This document shows, one piece after another, positions 45,380 through 53,876 of a DNA stretch of 55,264 nt. Under the pieces are notes generated by a model. It saw only the letters and a list, made by a program, of their open reading frames with translations, searched no databases and was not told the DNA's origin. The DNA comes from Helicobacteraceae bacterium (GTDB lineage Bacteria; Campylobacterota; Campylobacteria; Campylobacterales; Sulfurimonadaceae): the NCBI GenBank assembly GCA_013138865.1, contig WTBY01000046.1:1-55264 (forward strand). The letters run 5' to 3'. Each line of letters begins with the position of its first letter. Within the stretch, counting starts at the first letter, position 1. Position numbers and translations under genes: made by a program.

Positions 45380-46543
45380 ATGAAACTTAATAAAAAGCTA
45401 ATAACTCTAAGTGTTGTAGTTACGATCGCACTAAGTGGTTGTGGTGGAAGTTCTACTTCTACTACTGAAAATACTGCTTACTATATAGACAATGCGGTAA
45501 GTGGTTTGAAGTGTACTTCGGGTACTACAACAACTACAACAGACTCAAGTGGTGCTTTTACTTATGAAGATGGAAAGACTACTAGCTGTAAAGTTGGTGG
45601 TATTACTCTTCCAACCATTCCAGTTATGACTTCTTCTGCACCCTATTACCAACTTCAAGATACAAAAAGTGCTATGTTGTTACACTCTCTTGATCATGAC
45701 AATGACTCTAGCAATGGAATTAGCATAGATCCAAAAGTTATTGATGCTATTAACAAAAAAGGAACTACTTCAGTACCTACAAACAGTAGTTCATTAGCTG
45801 ATCTAGTACAATATGTAGGAATTGCAGTTGGTTCAGACTTTAGAGGTCAGGTTAAAGATGAAACAGCTATAAACAAACATTTAGCAACGCAAGCAATACT
45901 CACGGACAAACTAAATAGTGATACTAAAGCAAACCTTGACGCATTAGGAAACGATCTATTTAACCAACCAGACAACGACGATACATGTGGTATTAGACAA
46001 GTTCTTTTTTGTAAAGATGTTTTAAATAAGAACTACTCTTATAGAGGTGACATACTTCCAGTATGGACACAGATGAGAACAGCGCAACTCACTAACTATA
46101 GTGCAAGTAGCTTACCTGCTAACTTCTCTTATGATGTACCAACAGTGTATACTCATACAGCAGTTCTTGCAGTAAACGGCGGACCAGAATCACTTCCTAG
46201 TAGTGTTGTAGAAATAGCACCATCACTAGGTTTAAAACTAGTTAACCTGTATGTTGATAAAAGTGCAGTCCAAACAATGTTTCCAATGGTAGATACTGAA
46301 ATAACACTAATAGATAAGTTTGCTTCAGTTACTACTAAAAGTTATAGTGTTAGTAGTAATGTAAGTGAAGTAATCACTAATCCTAATAGCTACTATATGA
46401 TTGTAATTAATAATGGTACACATTGGATCGGTGCAACTACAACAACTATCTATAATAGTCTAAATGCACATAAACAACCTTATGATGAGAAATACTTAAA
46501 TAGTGTTGAGTTTGGTGTTATTATGGAGTTTCAAAAAAAGTAA
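45380..46543 (+). CDS. Lipoprotein of unknown function in the putative regulon
   Basis: A 387-residue lipoprotein precursor: basic start, hydrophobic helix and lipobox LSGC followed by GGSSTSTT. Residues 33-80 look like a beta-sandwich opening (AYYIDNAVSGLKCTSGTTTT, SSGAFTYEDGKT) of the kind found in Campylobacterota surface lipoproteins. Several Cys occur in the middle (DDTCGIRQVLFCKDV). No domain is recognised with confidence. It has its own direct-repeat promoter and is followed by the decarboxylase-like gene after 57 bases. Confidence 0.75.
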   Translation: MKLNKKLITLSVVVTIALSGCGGSSTSTTENTAYYIDNAVSGLKCTSGTTTTTTDSSGAFTYEDGKTTSCKVGGITLPTIPVMTSSAPYYQLQDTKSAMLLHSLDHDNDSSNGISIDPKVIDAINKKGTTSVPTNSSSLADLVQYVGIAVGSDFRGQVKDETAINKHLATQAILTDKLNSDTKANLDALGNDLFNQPDNDDTCGIRQVLFCKDVLNKNYSYRGDILPVWTQMRTAQLTNYSASSLPANFSYDVPTVYTHTAVLAVNGGPESLPSSVVEIAPSLGLKLVNLYVDKSAVQTMFPMVDTEITLIDKFASVTTKSYSVSSNVSEVITNPNSYYMIVINNGTHWIGATTTTIYNSLNAHKQPYDEKYLNSVEFGVIMEFQKK

Positions 46544-46600
46544 TATTTAAAAAGTTAAGCCGTTATAAAATAAAAAATGAAAAATAAAAAAGGATAAAAA

Positions 46601-47728
46601 ATGAAAATATGGATGAAGCTACTAAAGGTTCTATTCGTTACTACTCTTATAACGAGTTCTATTTATGCAGATATGACAAAGAAGAGTTATGAAAGTGTTA
46701 TAACAAACTTAGAGAGTCTAATTAAGACAACACCAAATTTAAAAAATGACATAAAAAAAGTGTTGAAACTACAAAATAACCGATCATACTATTGGAATAA
46801 CAAAGATGTTAAATATTTTGTTAATTACTTCAAAGAGTGGCTTATCTTTAACCCAACACCATGGAATGGTCCAAAATATATACAACCATGGGATGCACTT
46901 GCTAACTCTGAAGGTAGTGAAATACTTTTTAACAACAATATTTTCAGCTCGTGGTTTATAGATTTTTTAAATGCTCGTGGTGAATATTTAAGAACAACAG
47001 AGTCCCTCTCAGGTGGAGTACTTAAAAATTGGGAAAGTTTTCCAGATGTTAAGCTCGATACTTTTAAACCACCTTATAACCAAAGTAGTTATGACTCTTT
47101 TGAAGATATATTTTTAAGAGTTCCAAAAAAAGAGTTTAATATTGCAGGTGAAAATGATGAGAGAGTCATAGTTTCACCAGCAAGTGGAAAAATTCATCAA
47201 ATATATTCTAAGACTCTTGACTCTAACTTTAAGATCAAAAGAGATGTACTTAATATTAGAGAATCACTTAACAATAGTGCATATTCACAAAAGTTTATTG
47301 GTGGAAAAATGGTTGATATTCTTTTATGGTTTACAGATTATCACTATTTTCACTCACCAGTTTCAGGTGAGATCGTGGATGTTGGTGAGTATGCAGGTTC
47401 ATACAACTATAACTTCCAAGATGTTGACTGGTATAAAGCGTTAGCTAAACATAAGCGTGTTTCTTACATTATTAAAACTAAAGAGTTTGGTTTAGTTGCC
47501 ATGATACCTGTTGGTTTTTGGGGTGTTGGATCAATTATTACAGATAAAAAAATAAAAAAAGGTTACAAGATTACTAAAGGCGAAAAAATTGGTCGTTTTG
47601 GTTATGGTGGATCTTCTATTTTACTAGTTTTTGAACCTAATGCCGTTAACTTCTCTATTGAAGATATTGACAAAGATTGGGAAGAAGTAAAAGTTGGTAC
47701 TCAAATTGGTATAGCTACTAAAAAATGA
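46601..47728 (+). CDS. Secreted phosphatidylserine decarboxylase-related protein
   Basis: A 375-residue protein with a signal peptide (LLKVLFVTTLITSSIYADMT). The C-terminal half follows the phosphatidylserine decarboxylase fold: FEDIFLRVPKKEFNIAGEND, VIVSPASGKIHQI, LWFTDYHYFHSPVSGEIVDV and RFGYGGSSILLVFEPNAV. The processing-site Ser (GGSS, residues 336-339) and His251 are kept, but the usual PADG Asp is Ser195. Normal enzymes are cytoplasmic-facing membrane proteins, so export is unusual. It may act on phospholipid or another carboxylate, or be non-catalytic. The ribosome site AAAGGA is strong. Confidence 0.85.
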   Translation: MKIWMKLLKVLFVTTLITSSIYADMTKKSYESVITNLESLIKTTPNLKNDIKKVLKLQNNRSYYWNNKDVKYFVNYFKEWLIFNPTPWNGPKYIQPWDALANSEGSEILFNNNIFSSWFIDFLNARGEYLRTTESLSGGVLKNWESFPDVKLDTFKPPYNQSSYDSFEDIFLRVPKKEFNIAGENDERVIVSPASGKIHQIYSKTLDSNFKIKRDVLNIRESLNNSAYSQKFIGGKMVDILLWFTDYHYFHSPVSGEIVDVGEYAGSYNYNFQDVDWYKALAKHKRVSYIIKTKEFGLVAMIPVGFWGVGSIITDKKIKKGYKITKGEKIGRFGYGGSSILLVFEPNAVNFSIEDIDKDWEEVKVGTQIGIATKK

Positions 47729-47817
47729 ATTTAAAGTTCTACTTATTTAGCATTATAAGTACGATCGTATTTACTGGTTGTCTAGGAGAAAATACTAACA
47801 AGAGTCCTAATTTTTAG
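47725..47817 (+). CDS. Tiny lipoprotein-like ORF (30 aa), probably truncated by frameshift
   Basis: The ATG overlaps the stop of the decarboxylase-like gene (ATGA). The frame reads MNLKFYLFSIISTIVFTGCL then GENTNKSPNF and stops, giving a complete lipoprotein signal with lipobox FTGC but almost no mature part. If one T of the five-T run at 47811-47815 is dropped, the frame would go on as LVSGVSGVVT and stop soon after. It is either a very small lipoprotein or the start of a decayed one. Confidence 0.4.
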   Translation: MNLKFYLFSIISTIVFTGCLGENTNKSPNF

Positions 47818-47863
47818 TTAGTGGTGTCTCTGGAGTGGTAACTTAAATTTATACCAGTATTTA

Positions 47864-49081
47864 TTAAAATGTTCCACTTGCCAGTTTACTTTTTTCAATT
47901 GGAATATCAATCGTAGGATTTGAAATATCATCACCAAAAACATCTAGTGCAAAACCAATATCTGCTGCAATTCCCATATAAAAATCCCAAATACTTGAAT
48001 CTGCTGAAAGTTCTATAAATGGATTAATACCTACACTTGGACCTGCTACATCATATACATCTAACACTAGTTCTATATTTGTTCCTGCATTAAAGTTTTC
48101 ACTTCCACTTAAAGTAGGTGCTGTGAAATTGTGTGTATTTACGGCGTCACCTGTAGTATGAGACCAGTTACTGTTACTATAAGCAAGTGTATATGATCTT
48201 TTATGTTCAACACTATATGATGTACTGACTTCTACAGAAATACTCTCACTAATTATTAAGTTTACAACTACATGAGGAACAAACACAACTGGAACTGGTC
48301 CAACTTGTACATCAAATGCATCTAAAGTATATGATGCAATTTCTACTTTTTTCTTCTGTGAAAATGTACCAGTCATAACAGCAGATAGCTCATATGTTAA
48401 ATCTGGTGTCGCTGTAAATGACATATTAATAGTATCTTCCCAGAACTCCCAATGTGAATTTATATTTGCATTCAAATTTATATCGAGGTTAAATTTTACA
48501 TTACCTGTAATAGTGGCACTTGAACCTCCTTCTGTAATTGTTTTAGATATATTTTCAGAAAAATTAAGAGTATTACCACTTGCGCTAACTACACTACCTG
48601 TTGCAACTACCTTACCATCCGTGACACCTTGTGCAAAGACAATTGAGTTTGGATTTCCTGGTGGTGCTAAGCGTTTCGTCATATTCAAATTTAAATCTTT
48701 AAAAAGATCTACTAAAGTTGCTTGTTCACCAATAACTACAATTTGATCTGTATATTCAGTTACGCCTATAACTTTCATTAATGAACCGTTAGGAGTTTTT
48801 ACTCCAATACCATGAACTATAATATCATCTACTTTTATATCAGATGCTTTTTGAGTTACTGCACTTGTTACGAGCATACTTTTTACTGTATCTTTTTTAT
48901 ATACAACTTCATACCTATCAAGAGAACCTGAGTGCACTATATGCTCATGCGTTATTATACTACTTACATCAACTACTTTTACATTATCATGTGCTACACC
49001 ACTTGCTGTATTATTACCACCACAGCCACTTAGACCTATAAATAATATAACCATAGATAGATAATATGTTATTATTTTCAT
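47864..49081 (-). CDS. Lipoprotein of unknown function, second regulon member
   Basis: A 405-residue lipoprotein precursor with lipobox LSGC followed by GGNNTASG. The body is beta-rich, with alternating Ser/Thr/Val strands (SATITGNVKFNLDINLNANI, TYELSAVMTGTFSQKKKVEI, SISVEVSTSYSVEHKRSYTL), suggesting an elongated surface or periplasmic beta protein. No family is recognised. AAAGGAAA precedes the ATG, and the promoter 28 bases further up carries the same direct-repeat box as the response regulator and first lipoprotein genes. Confidence 0.75.
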   Translation of the reverse strand: MKIITYYLSMVILFIGLSGCGGNNTASGVAHDNVKVVDVSSIITHEHIVHSGSLDRYEVVYKKDTVKSMLVTSAVTQKASDIKVDDIIVHGIGVKTPNGSLMKVIGVTEYTDQIVVIGEQATLVDLFKDLNLNMTKRLAPPGNPNSIVFAQGVTDGKVVATGSVVSASGNTLNFSENISKTITEGGSSATITGNVKFNLDINLNANINSHWEFWEDTINMSFTATPDLTYELSAVMTGTFSQKKKVEIASYTLDAFDVQVGPVPVVFVPHVVVNLIISESISVEVSTSYSVEHKRSYTLAYSNSNWSHTTGDAVNTHNFTAPTLSGSENFNAGTNIELVLDVYDVAGPSVGINPFIELSADSSIWDFYMGIAADIGFALDVFGDDISNPTIDIPIEKSKLASGTF

Positions 49082-49115
49082 AATTTTCCTTTATTGTGTA
49101 TATTTTGCTTAACTA

Positions 49116-49147
49116 ACTATAGTGAAACATTATGTCAAACTTTGTCA
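49116..49147 (-). promoter_or_regulatory. Direct-repeat box and -10 of the second lipoprotein gene
   Basis: On the minus strand TGACAAA begins at 49147 and TGACA begins at 49137; TATAGT occupies 49116-49121, again 16 bases from the second repeat start. Sequence and geometry equal those of the other two boxes although gene and strand differ. Confidence 0.7.
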
Positions 49148-49160
49148 CTTTCTTAATATG

Positions 49161-49182
49161 AAGAGTTAGTTTTATAACTCTT
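49161..49182. repeat. Short inverted repeat before selO
   Basis: AAGAGTTA (49161-49168) and TAACTCTT (49175-49182) form an 8-bp perfect inverted repeat with a 6-base spacer. A further TTAACTCTTT follows at 49191. It may be a small operator or leader hairpin for selO; nothing more specific can be said. Confidence 0.35.
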
Positions 49183-49218
49183 AGCGTTCTTTAACTCTTT
49201 TGGTGTAAAAATAGTGTT

Positions 49219-50646
49219 ATGAAAAAAGAAACTATAAAACTAACCTCACCATATTTAAAACTTCCAGAACTTTTTTACCATAAAGTTGATCCAACACCTC
49301 TTTTAAAACCATTTTTGATCTCTAAAAACTCTGAACTATTAAAAGAGTTAGGTATAGATGTAAATGATGAAGAGTTAGTAAAACTAATAAATGGTTCATC
49401 TGCTTTTAGTGGTAGTGAGCCATATGCTATGTGTTACGCTGGTCATCAGTTTGGCCATTTTGTTCCACGTCTTGGTGATGGTCGTGCTATTAATTTAGGT
49501 AAAACAGAGTCTGGTTGGAACTTGCAGTTAAAAGGCTCAGGACTTACTCGTTACTCTCGTAATGGCGATGGACGTGCAGTTTTAAGAAGCTCCATTCGAG
49601 AATACTTAATGAGTGAAGCTATGTTTGCTTTAGGCATACCTACAACTAGGGTATTAGGCATTATAGGTTCACAAACTGACGTTGCTCGCCAGATGTGGGA
49701 GAGTGGATCTGTAGTTATGAGACTCTCACCCTCTTGGATCCGTTTTGGAAGTTTTGAATACTTTTACCACTCCGATAACCATGCTATGTTAGAGCAACTA
49801 GCTGAGTTTACAATCGAAGAGAGTTTTAGTGATCTTAAAGATAAAGAAGATCGTTACTATTTAATGTTTGAGAGAGTAGTTGAGAGTACTGCAACTTTAA
49901 TGGCTCAGTGGCAAGCTGTTGGTTTTAACCATGGTGTTATGAACACAGACAACATGTCAATAGCAGGACTTACAATAGACTATGGTCCATACTCTTTTTT
50001 AGATGACTATAATATAGACTATATATGTAACCATACAGATGAACAAGGACGTTACCGTTTTGGTCATCAACCTCACATAGGACACTGGAACCTTTCAATG
50101 TTAGCTAAGGCTTTATCTCCTCTTGTGAATATAGAGAGGCTAAATAAAGCACTAGAGAGTTATGGAGCGATCTACACTAAAAATATTCATTCACTTATGT
50201 CAAAAAAACTTGGCTTAAAAAATATAGACTCAACTACAGAGTTACTTGGGGAGTTATTTCAAATATTGCAAGAACAGTCACTTGATTACACCCTATTTTT
50301 TAGAGAGTTAAGCTCTTTTAACGGTGATAAAGAAGCTCTTTTAGAGTTATGTAAAAGTAGTGAAAGTTTAGACAAGTGGTTAGATAGCTATAGCTTTGAG
50401 CTAAAAGAACAAAAGAGTGATTTTAATAAACGATCACAACAGATGAAAAAAACTAACCCAAAATTTGTGTTGAAAAATTATATATTACAAGAGGCTATTG
50501 AAAAGGCAGATAGTGGTGACTTTACTCTTGTAAATGATCTTTTAAATATTGTGCATTACCCTTATGATGAACATGAAAGGTTTGAGAGATATGCAAAAGC
50601 AACACCTAAAAGCAAAAAAAATTTAATACTTAGTTGTTCGTCTTAA
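49219..50646 (+). CDS. selO: Protein adenylyltransferase SelO
   Basis: A 475-residue pseudokinase-fold enzyme (YdiU/SelO) that attaches AMP to proteins, linked to redox stress. Signatures are YAGHQFGHFVPRLGDGRAIN, LQLKGSGLTRYSRNGDGRAV, LRSSIREYLMSEAM, HGVMNTDNMSIAGLTIDYGP and a conserved RYRFGHQP-like segment. Length equals that of the E. coli protein; the C-terminal selenocysteine of eukaryotic forms is absent (ends LSCSS). It is convergent with the Sel1 gene, overlapping by four bases. Confidence 0.94.
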   Translation: MKKETIKLTSPYLKLPELFYHKVDPTPLLKPFLISKNSELLKELGIDVNDEELVKLINGSSAFSGSEPYAMCYAGHQFGHFVPRLGDGRAINLGKTESGWNLQLKGSGLTRYSRNGDGRAVLRSSIREYLMSEAMFALGIPTTRVLGIIGSQTDVARQMWESGSVVMRLSPSWIRFGSFEYFYHSDNHAMLEQLAEFTIEESFSDLKDKEDRYYLMFERVVESTATLMAQWQAVGFNHGVMNTDNMSIAGLTIDYGPYSFLDDYNIDYICNHTDEQGRYRFGHQPHIGHWNLSMLAKALSPLVNIERLNKALESYGAIYTKNIHSLMSKKLGLKNIDSTTELLGELFQILQEQSLDYTLFFRELSSFNGDKEALLELCKSSESLDKWLDSYSFELKEQKSDFNKRSQQMKKTNPKFVLKNYILQEAIEKADSGDFTLVNDLLNIVHYPYDEHERFERYAKATPKSKKNLILSCSS

Positions 50647-51332
50647 AAGACTAAAGTTCCTGCATCTTGAAGACCTGACATGATCATTTTTGCTTTTTCA
50701 TGACCATTAAAAGAGGCTTTTCTACACCACTCTAATGACTTCTCGTGATCAGCGTCAACACCAAGACCTTGATCGTAAAGTAGACCTAAGTTGTACTGGG
50801 CAGAAGCTACATTCATATTTGCAGCTCGCTCAAAACAGATAAAAGCTTTTTGGTTATTAACTTCTACTCCGTGACCATCTTTGTAAAGAACACCTAGGTT
50901 GTTAAACGCTTCAGCGTGTCCTCTTTTAGCTGCTTCTTCATACCAAAAAGAAGCTTCACTTAAGTTCTCTTCACACCCTATACCGCTCTCAAACATAACT
51001 GCAACTTCATACTGAGCTTGAGGAACTTCACGAACAGCCGCTTCTAAAAAAAGCTCATGTGACTTTTCAAAGTTTTGCTCAACTCCTCCAGATCCAGCAG
51101 AGTAGAGTGAAGCTAAGTTAAATAGAGCAAGTGGTTGTTTTTTAGCAGAAGCATTTTCATAACACTCTAAAGCTTTTAGTTCATTTTTTTCACAACCTTG
51201 AGCATTTTGGTACATAAAACCTAAAGATGTGATCGCATCCGCATTTCCGCTTTCACTTATAGCTTTATAGATCTCAAAAGCACTTTTATAATCACCTGTA
51301 TTGTAAGCTTCGTGAGCTTCTGCTATATTCAT
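50643..51332 (-). CDS. Cytoplasmic Sel1-repeat protein
   Basis: A 229-residue protein of about six Sel1-type repeats (AITSLGFMYQNAQGCEKNEL, ALFNLASLYSAGSGGVEQNF, AFNNLGVLYKDGHGVEVNNQ, AQYNLGLLYDQGLGVDADHE) without a signal peptide. The start at 51332 (MNIAEAHEAYNTGDY) has AAGAGG before it; a start 6 codons upstream lies in the end of the neighbouring gene. Such repeats bind partner proteins. It follows the 119-residue duplicated-motif gene, which may be that partner. Confidence 0.8.
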   Translation of the reverse strand: MNIAEAHEAYNTGDYKSAFEIYKAISESGNADAITSLGFMYQNAQGCEKNELKALECYENASAKKQPLALFNLASLYSAGSGGVEQNFEKSHELFLEAAVREVPQAQYEVAVMFESGIGCEENLSEASFWYEEAAKRGHAEAFNNLGVLYKDGHGVEVNNQKAFICFERAANMNVASAQYNLGLLYDQGLGVDADHEKSLEWCRKASFNGHEKAKMIMSGLQDAGTLVF

Positions 51333-51333
51333 A

Positions 51334-51693
51334 TTAGCCTCTTGTTCCACGTGTGGCTCTTTGTTTGTTCTTTAATTTTTCTACTACACTTAAAACAATT
51401 TCTTCTTTTTTATCTAAATGATCATCTCGGATGAGGTGCTCATCACCACCATCTATCTCAGGATCATACTCAACAACTTCAGCTACATAATCTTTAAAAA
51501 GATCTTCTGCTGATACTTTGTTCTCTTGAGTCGCAACTTTTGCCTCAATTTTTACACTCTTAACTTTTTTACTCTTTTTAACATTTTCAAAGAGGTAGTC
51601 ATTACCAGAATCAACTTCAGGATCGTACTCTATAACTTCAGGGACATAGTCTTTAAAAAGTTCTTCTGCTGATATTTTTTTTTCTTGTGACAC
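51334..51693 (-). CDS. Small acidic protein with an internal duplication
   Basis: A 119-residue soluble protein in which KISAEELFKDYVPEVIEYDP (near residue 6) recurs as KVSAEDLFKDYVAEVVEYDP (near residue 59), each followed by an acidic EVDSGND/EIDGGDE stretch. Between them is a Lys-rich linker. No family is recognised. It lies directly before the Sel1 gene in one transcription unit. The repeated short motif looks like a docking peptide present twice. Confidence 0.7.
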   Translation of the reverse strand: MSQEKKISAEELFKDYVPEVIEYDPEVDSGNDYLFENVKKSKKVKSVKIEAKVATQENKVSAEDLFKDYVAEVVEYDPEIDGGDEHLIRDDHLDKKEEIVLSVVEKLKNKQRATRGTRG

Positions 51694-51726
51694 GTTTGCA
51701 CCTTTTATTGTTTTATTGAATTATAA

Positions 51727-53694
51727 CTAAGAATTTTTGATAATATCACTAGGTTTTCCAAAATAGTAACCTTGTAAATAATCAACATCTAGCTCAACTG
51801 TTTTGTCATATACATCTTTTGAGTGTACAAACTCTGCAACTGTTTTAATATTTAATTTTTTTGCAAAATCAACTATTGTTGAAGTGATCATTTGTGCACT
51901 TTCATCAACATCTATATTTTTAATCATGGAACCATCTATCTTTATATAGTCTACTTTTAGTTTCATTAGGTATTCAAAATTAGAATAACCAGTTCCAAAG
52001 TCATCAATTGATATTTTTACTCCATAGTGTTTAACATCTTGTATAAACTCTAAAACTCTATCAAAATTTTCTATTCCCTCAGACTCTATAATTTCAAAAA
52101 CTATCTGTTTACTTATACTGCTTTGCTCTAAAGTGTCTAATATAAATTCGTATATATCTTTATTTAAAATATCTTCAACAGAGATATTTATAGAGACATT
52201 AAGTGATGAATTTTCAAACCTTTTAAATGTTTTTTCTATCATTATTTTTGTAAGTTGATGATATAGCTTGTTCTTTTTTGCTAGTTCTAAAAAGTGTATC
52301 GGTGCTATGTATGATCCATCATCATCGACCATTCTCATAAGTGACTCATATTTTACTACTTCATTTGTTTTTGCATCTACTATAGGTTGAAATAGAGGTA
52401 CTATCTTATCATTTGTTATTGCATCTTTTATTCTTTTAGTCCATTTAAAATTTTTCTCTTGTTTTTCAATAATTGTCATTGAATCATCATAAAATAGAAA
52501 GTCTTTTTTACCTTTTTTAGCAATTTTTAGAGCTATATCAGCATTAGCTAAAAGGTTACTAGAACCATATGCTATGCCTATAGTAGCACTTATCTGTAGT
52601 GTCTTTTGACCTTTTATTTTAAAGCTTTTTTGAGATATTTTTTCATAAATAAGGTTGACTAAATTTGTGTACTCTTCTATATCAACAGCCATTTCACATA
52701 GGTGTGCAAACTCATCTGCATGGAGCCTAAAAAGTGTTTTTCTTTCTGGTACAAGCTCTTGTAAAAATTGAGCAAACTCTTTTAATACTGAGTCACCTGT
52801 CTCTTCTCCATATAGGTCATTAATCTCTTGAAAGTAGTCTATATTAATAAGCATAAGAAAATATCTTGATCTTGTTTCTAGTTTTTCACTTAATTTTCGT
52901 CTATTTTGTAAACCAGTTAAAGAATCATAATAAAATTGATACTCAATAGAGTCTAACATAGTATTAAAGACCTCTTTAATAGAGTCTAGTTCTTCAATAT
53001 GATCGAGGGCTTCAACTCTTTTTGTAACATCATTTGAGTTTGTAATATTTTTAATAACATTAGAGAAGTTTTTGATAGGCTTTATTAAATACTTATTAAG
53101 TTCAAAAAAGAGAGCTAAAAATATTACTATTGAAAACATAACCATAAAGATAATAAAAAAGTTTATCATTTCAGTGAGCGAGATTTTTAAATTTTTAATC
53201 GGATAAGATATATTAATAACACCTAGCATATCACCAATAGTAGCATTTGTATGACACTTTAAACAAACTTTTTCTGCCGTTACAGGGTAGTAGTAGTCTA
53301 TTAAATCATCATCTGAAATATTTAATATTTCTTCACCTAAAATAGCTCTACTCATGAAAGGGTCATTTTTAAATTTTTCTTTATCAGTTGCAATTTTACC
53401 AAATAGGTTTGAGACTATATCACTTCTATATACATCAACTCTCATATTTTCATCTACATTATTAAGTCTTATGATAATTCCATTTAAATCATCTCTACTC
53501 CAGCCTTTTTGCATAGATGAGTACAGGCTTTCAAATACAAGTAAAGAAGTTTTTTTTGCATCTGTATAAGCCAGTTCAGTAATAGCATTTTCCTTTATAT
53601 ATTCACCATATAGGTAAGAAGTCAATAGTGTTACTATAAGAGTGAAAGATATTATTTTGATAGTAATTTTTGTATAAGATGTTGACTTTTGCAA
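51727..53694 (-). CDS. Membrane GGDEF-EAL protein with CxxCH-bearing sensor
   Basis: A 655-residue protein with a membrane helix (residues 10-30), a periplasmic sensor holding CLKCH (144-148, a c-type heme site), a second helix (about 170-195), HAMP, a GGDEF domain and an EAL domain. The cyclase signature is degenerate (LHADEFAHL instead of GGDEF), so synthesis of cyclic di-GMP is unlikely. The EAL domain keeps most catalytic residues (YESLMR, FEIIESEGI, IDDFGTGYSNFEYL, YIKIDGSMI, LQGYYFGKP). It is probably a heme- or redox-gated phosphodiesterase. Confidence 0.88.
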   Translation of the reverse strand: MQKSTSYTKITIKIISFTLIVTLLTSYLYGEYIKENAITELAYTDAKKTSLLVFESLYSSMQKGWSRDDLNGIIIRLNNVDENMRVDVYRSDIVSNLFGKIATDKEKFKNDPFMSRAILGEEILNISDDDLIDYYYPVTAEKVCLKCHTNATIGDMLGVINISYPIKNLKISLTEMINFFIIFMVMFSIVIFLALFFELNKYLIKPIKNFSNVIKNITNSNDVTKRVEALDHIEELDSIKEVFNTMLDSIEYQFYYDSLTGLQNRRKLSEKLETRSRYFLMLINIDYFQEINDLYGEETGDSVLKEFAQFLQELVPERKTLFRLHADEFAHLCEMAVDIEEYTNLVNLIYEKISQKSFKIKGQKTLQISATIGIAYGSSNLLANADIALKIAKKGKKDFLFYDDSMTIIEKQEKNFKWTKRIKDAITNDKIVPLFQPIVDAKTNEVVKYESLMRMVDDDGSYIAPIHFLELAKKNKLYHQLTKIMIEKTFKRFENSSLNVSINISVEDILNKDIYEFILDTLEQSSISKQIVFEIIESEGIENFDRVLEFIQDVKHYGVKISIDDFGTGYSNFEYLMKLKVDYIKIDGSMIKNIDVDESAQMITSTIVDFAKKLNIKTVAEFVHSKDVYDKTVELDVDYLQGYYFGKPSDIIKNS

Positions 53695-53840
53695 TAAAAC
53701 TCCCTGCTTTATAAATATAGAATATTTAAGTTAATTTTTTAATGTGCAATATAACATTTCTGACTTTAAAAAAAGCACTAATTTAGTAGAGAGTATAAAT
53801 ATATTAAGAGTTTACACATATAATGTGCAGTTAATATGGA

Positions 53841-53846
53841 TATAAT
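53841..53846 (+). promoter_or_regulatory. -10 element of mnmG
   Basis: TATAAT after GGA lies 30 bases before the GTG start of mnmG. The rest of the 182-base interval to the GGDEF-EAL gene is AT-rich and shows no other element that can be named. Confidence 0.45.
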
Positions 53847-53876
53847 TTTAATAATTTAAATATGTGGATGTAAAAA

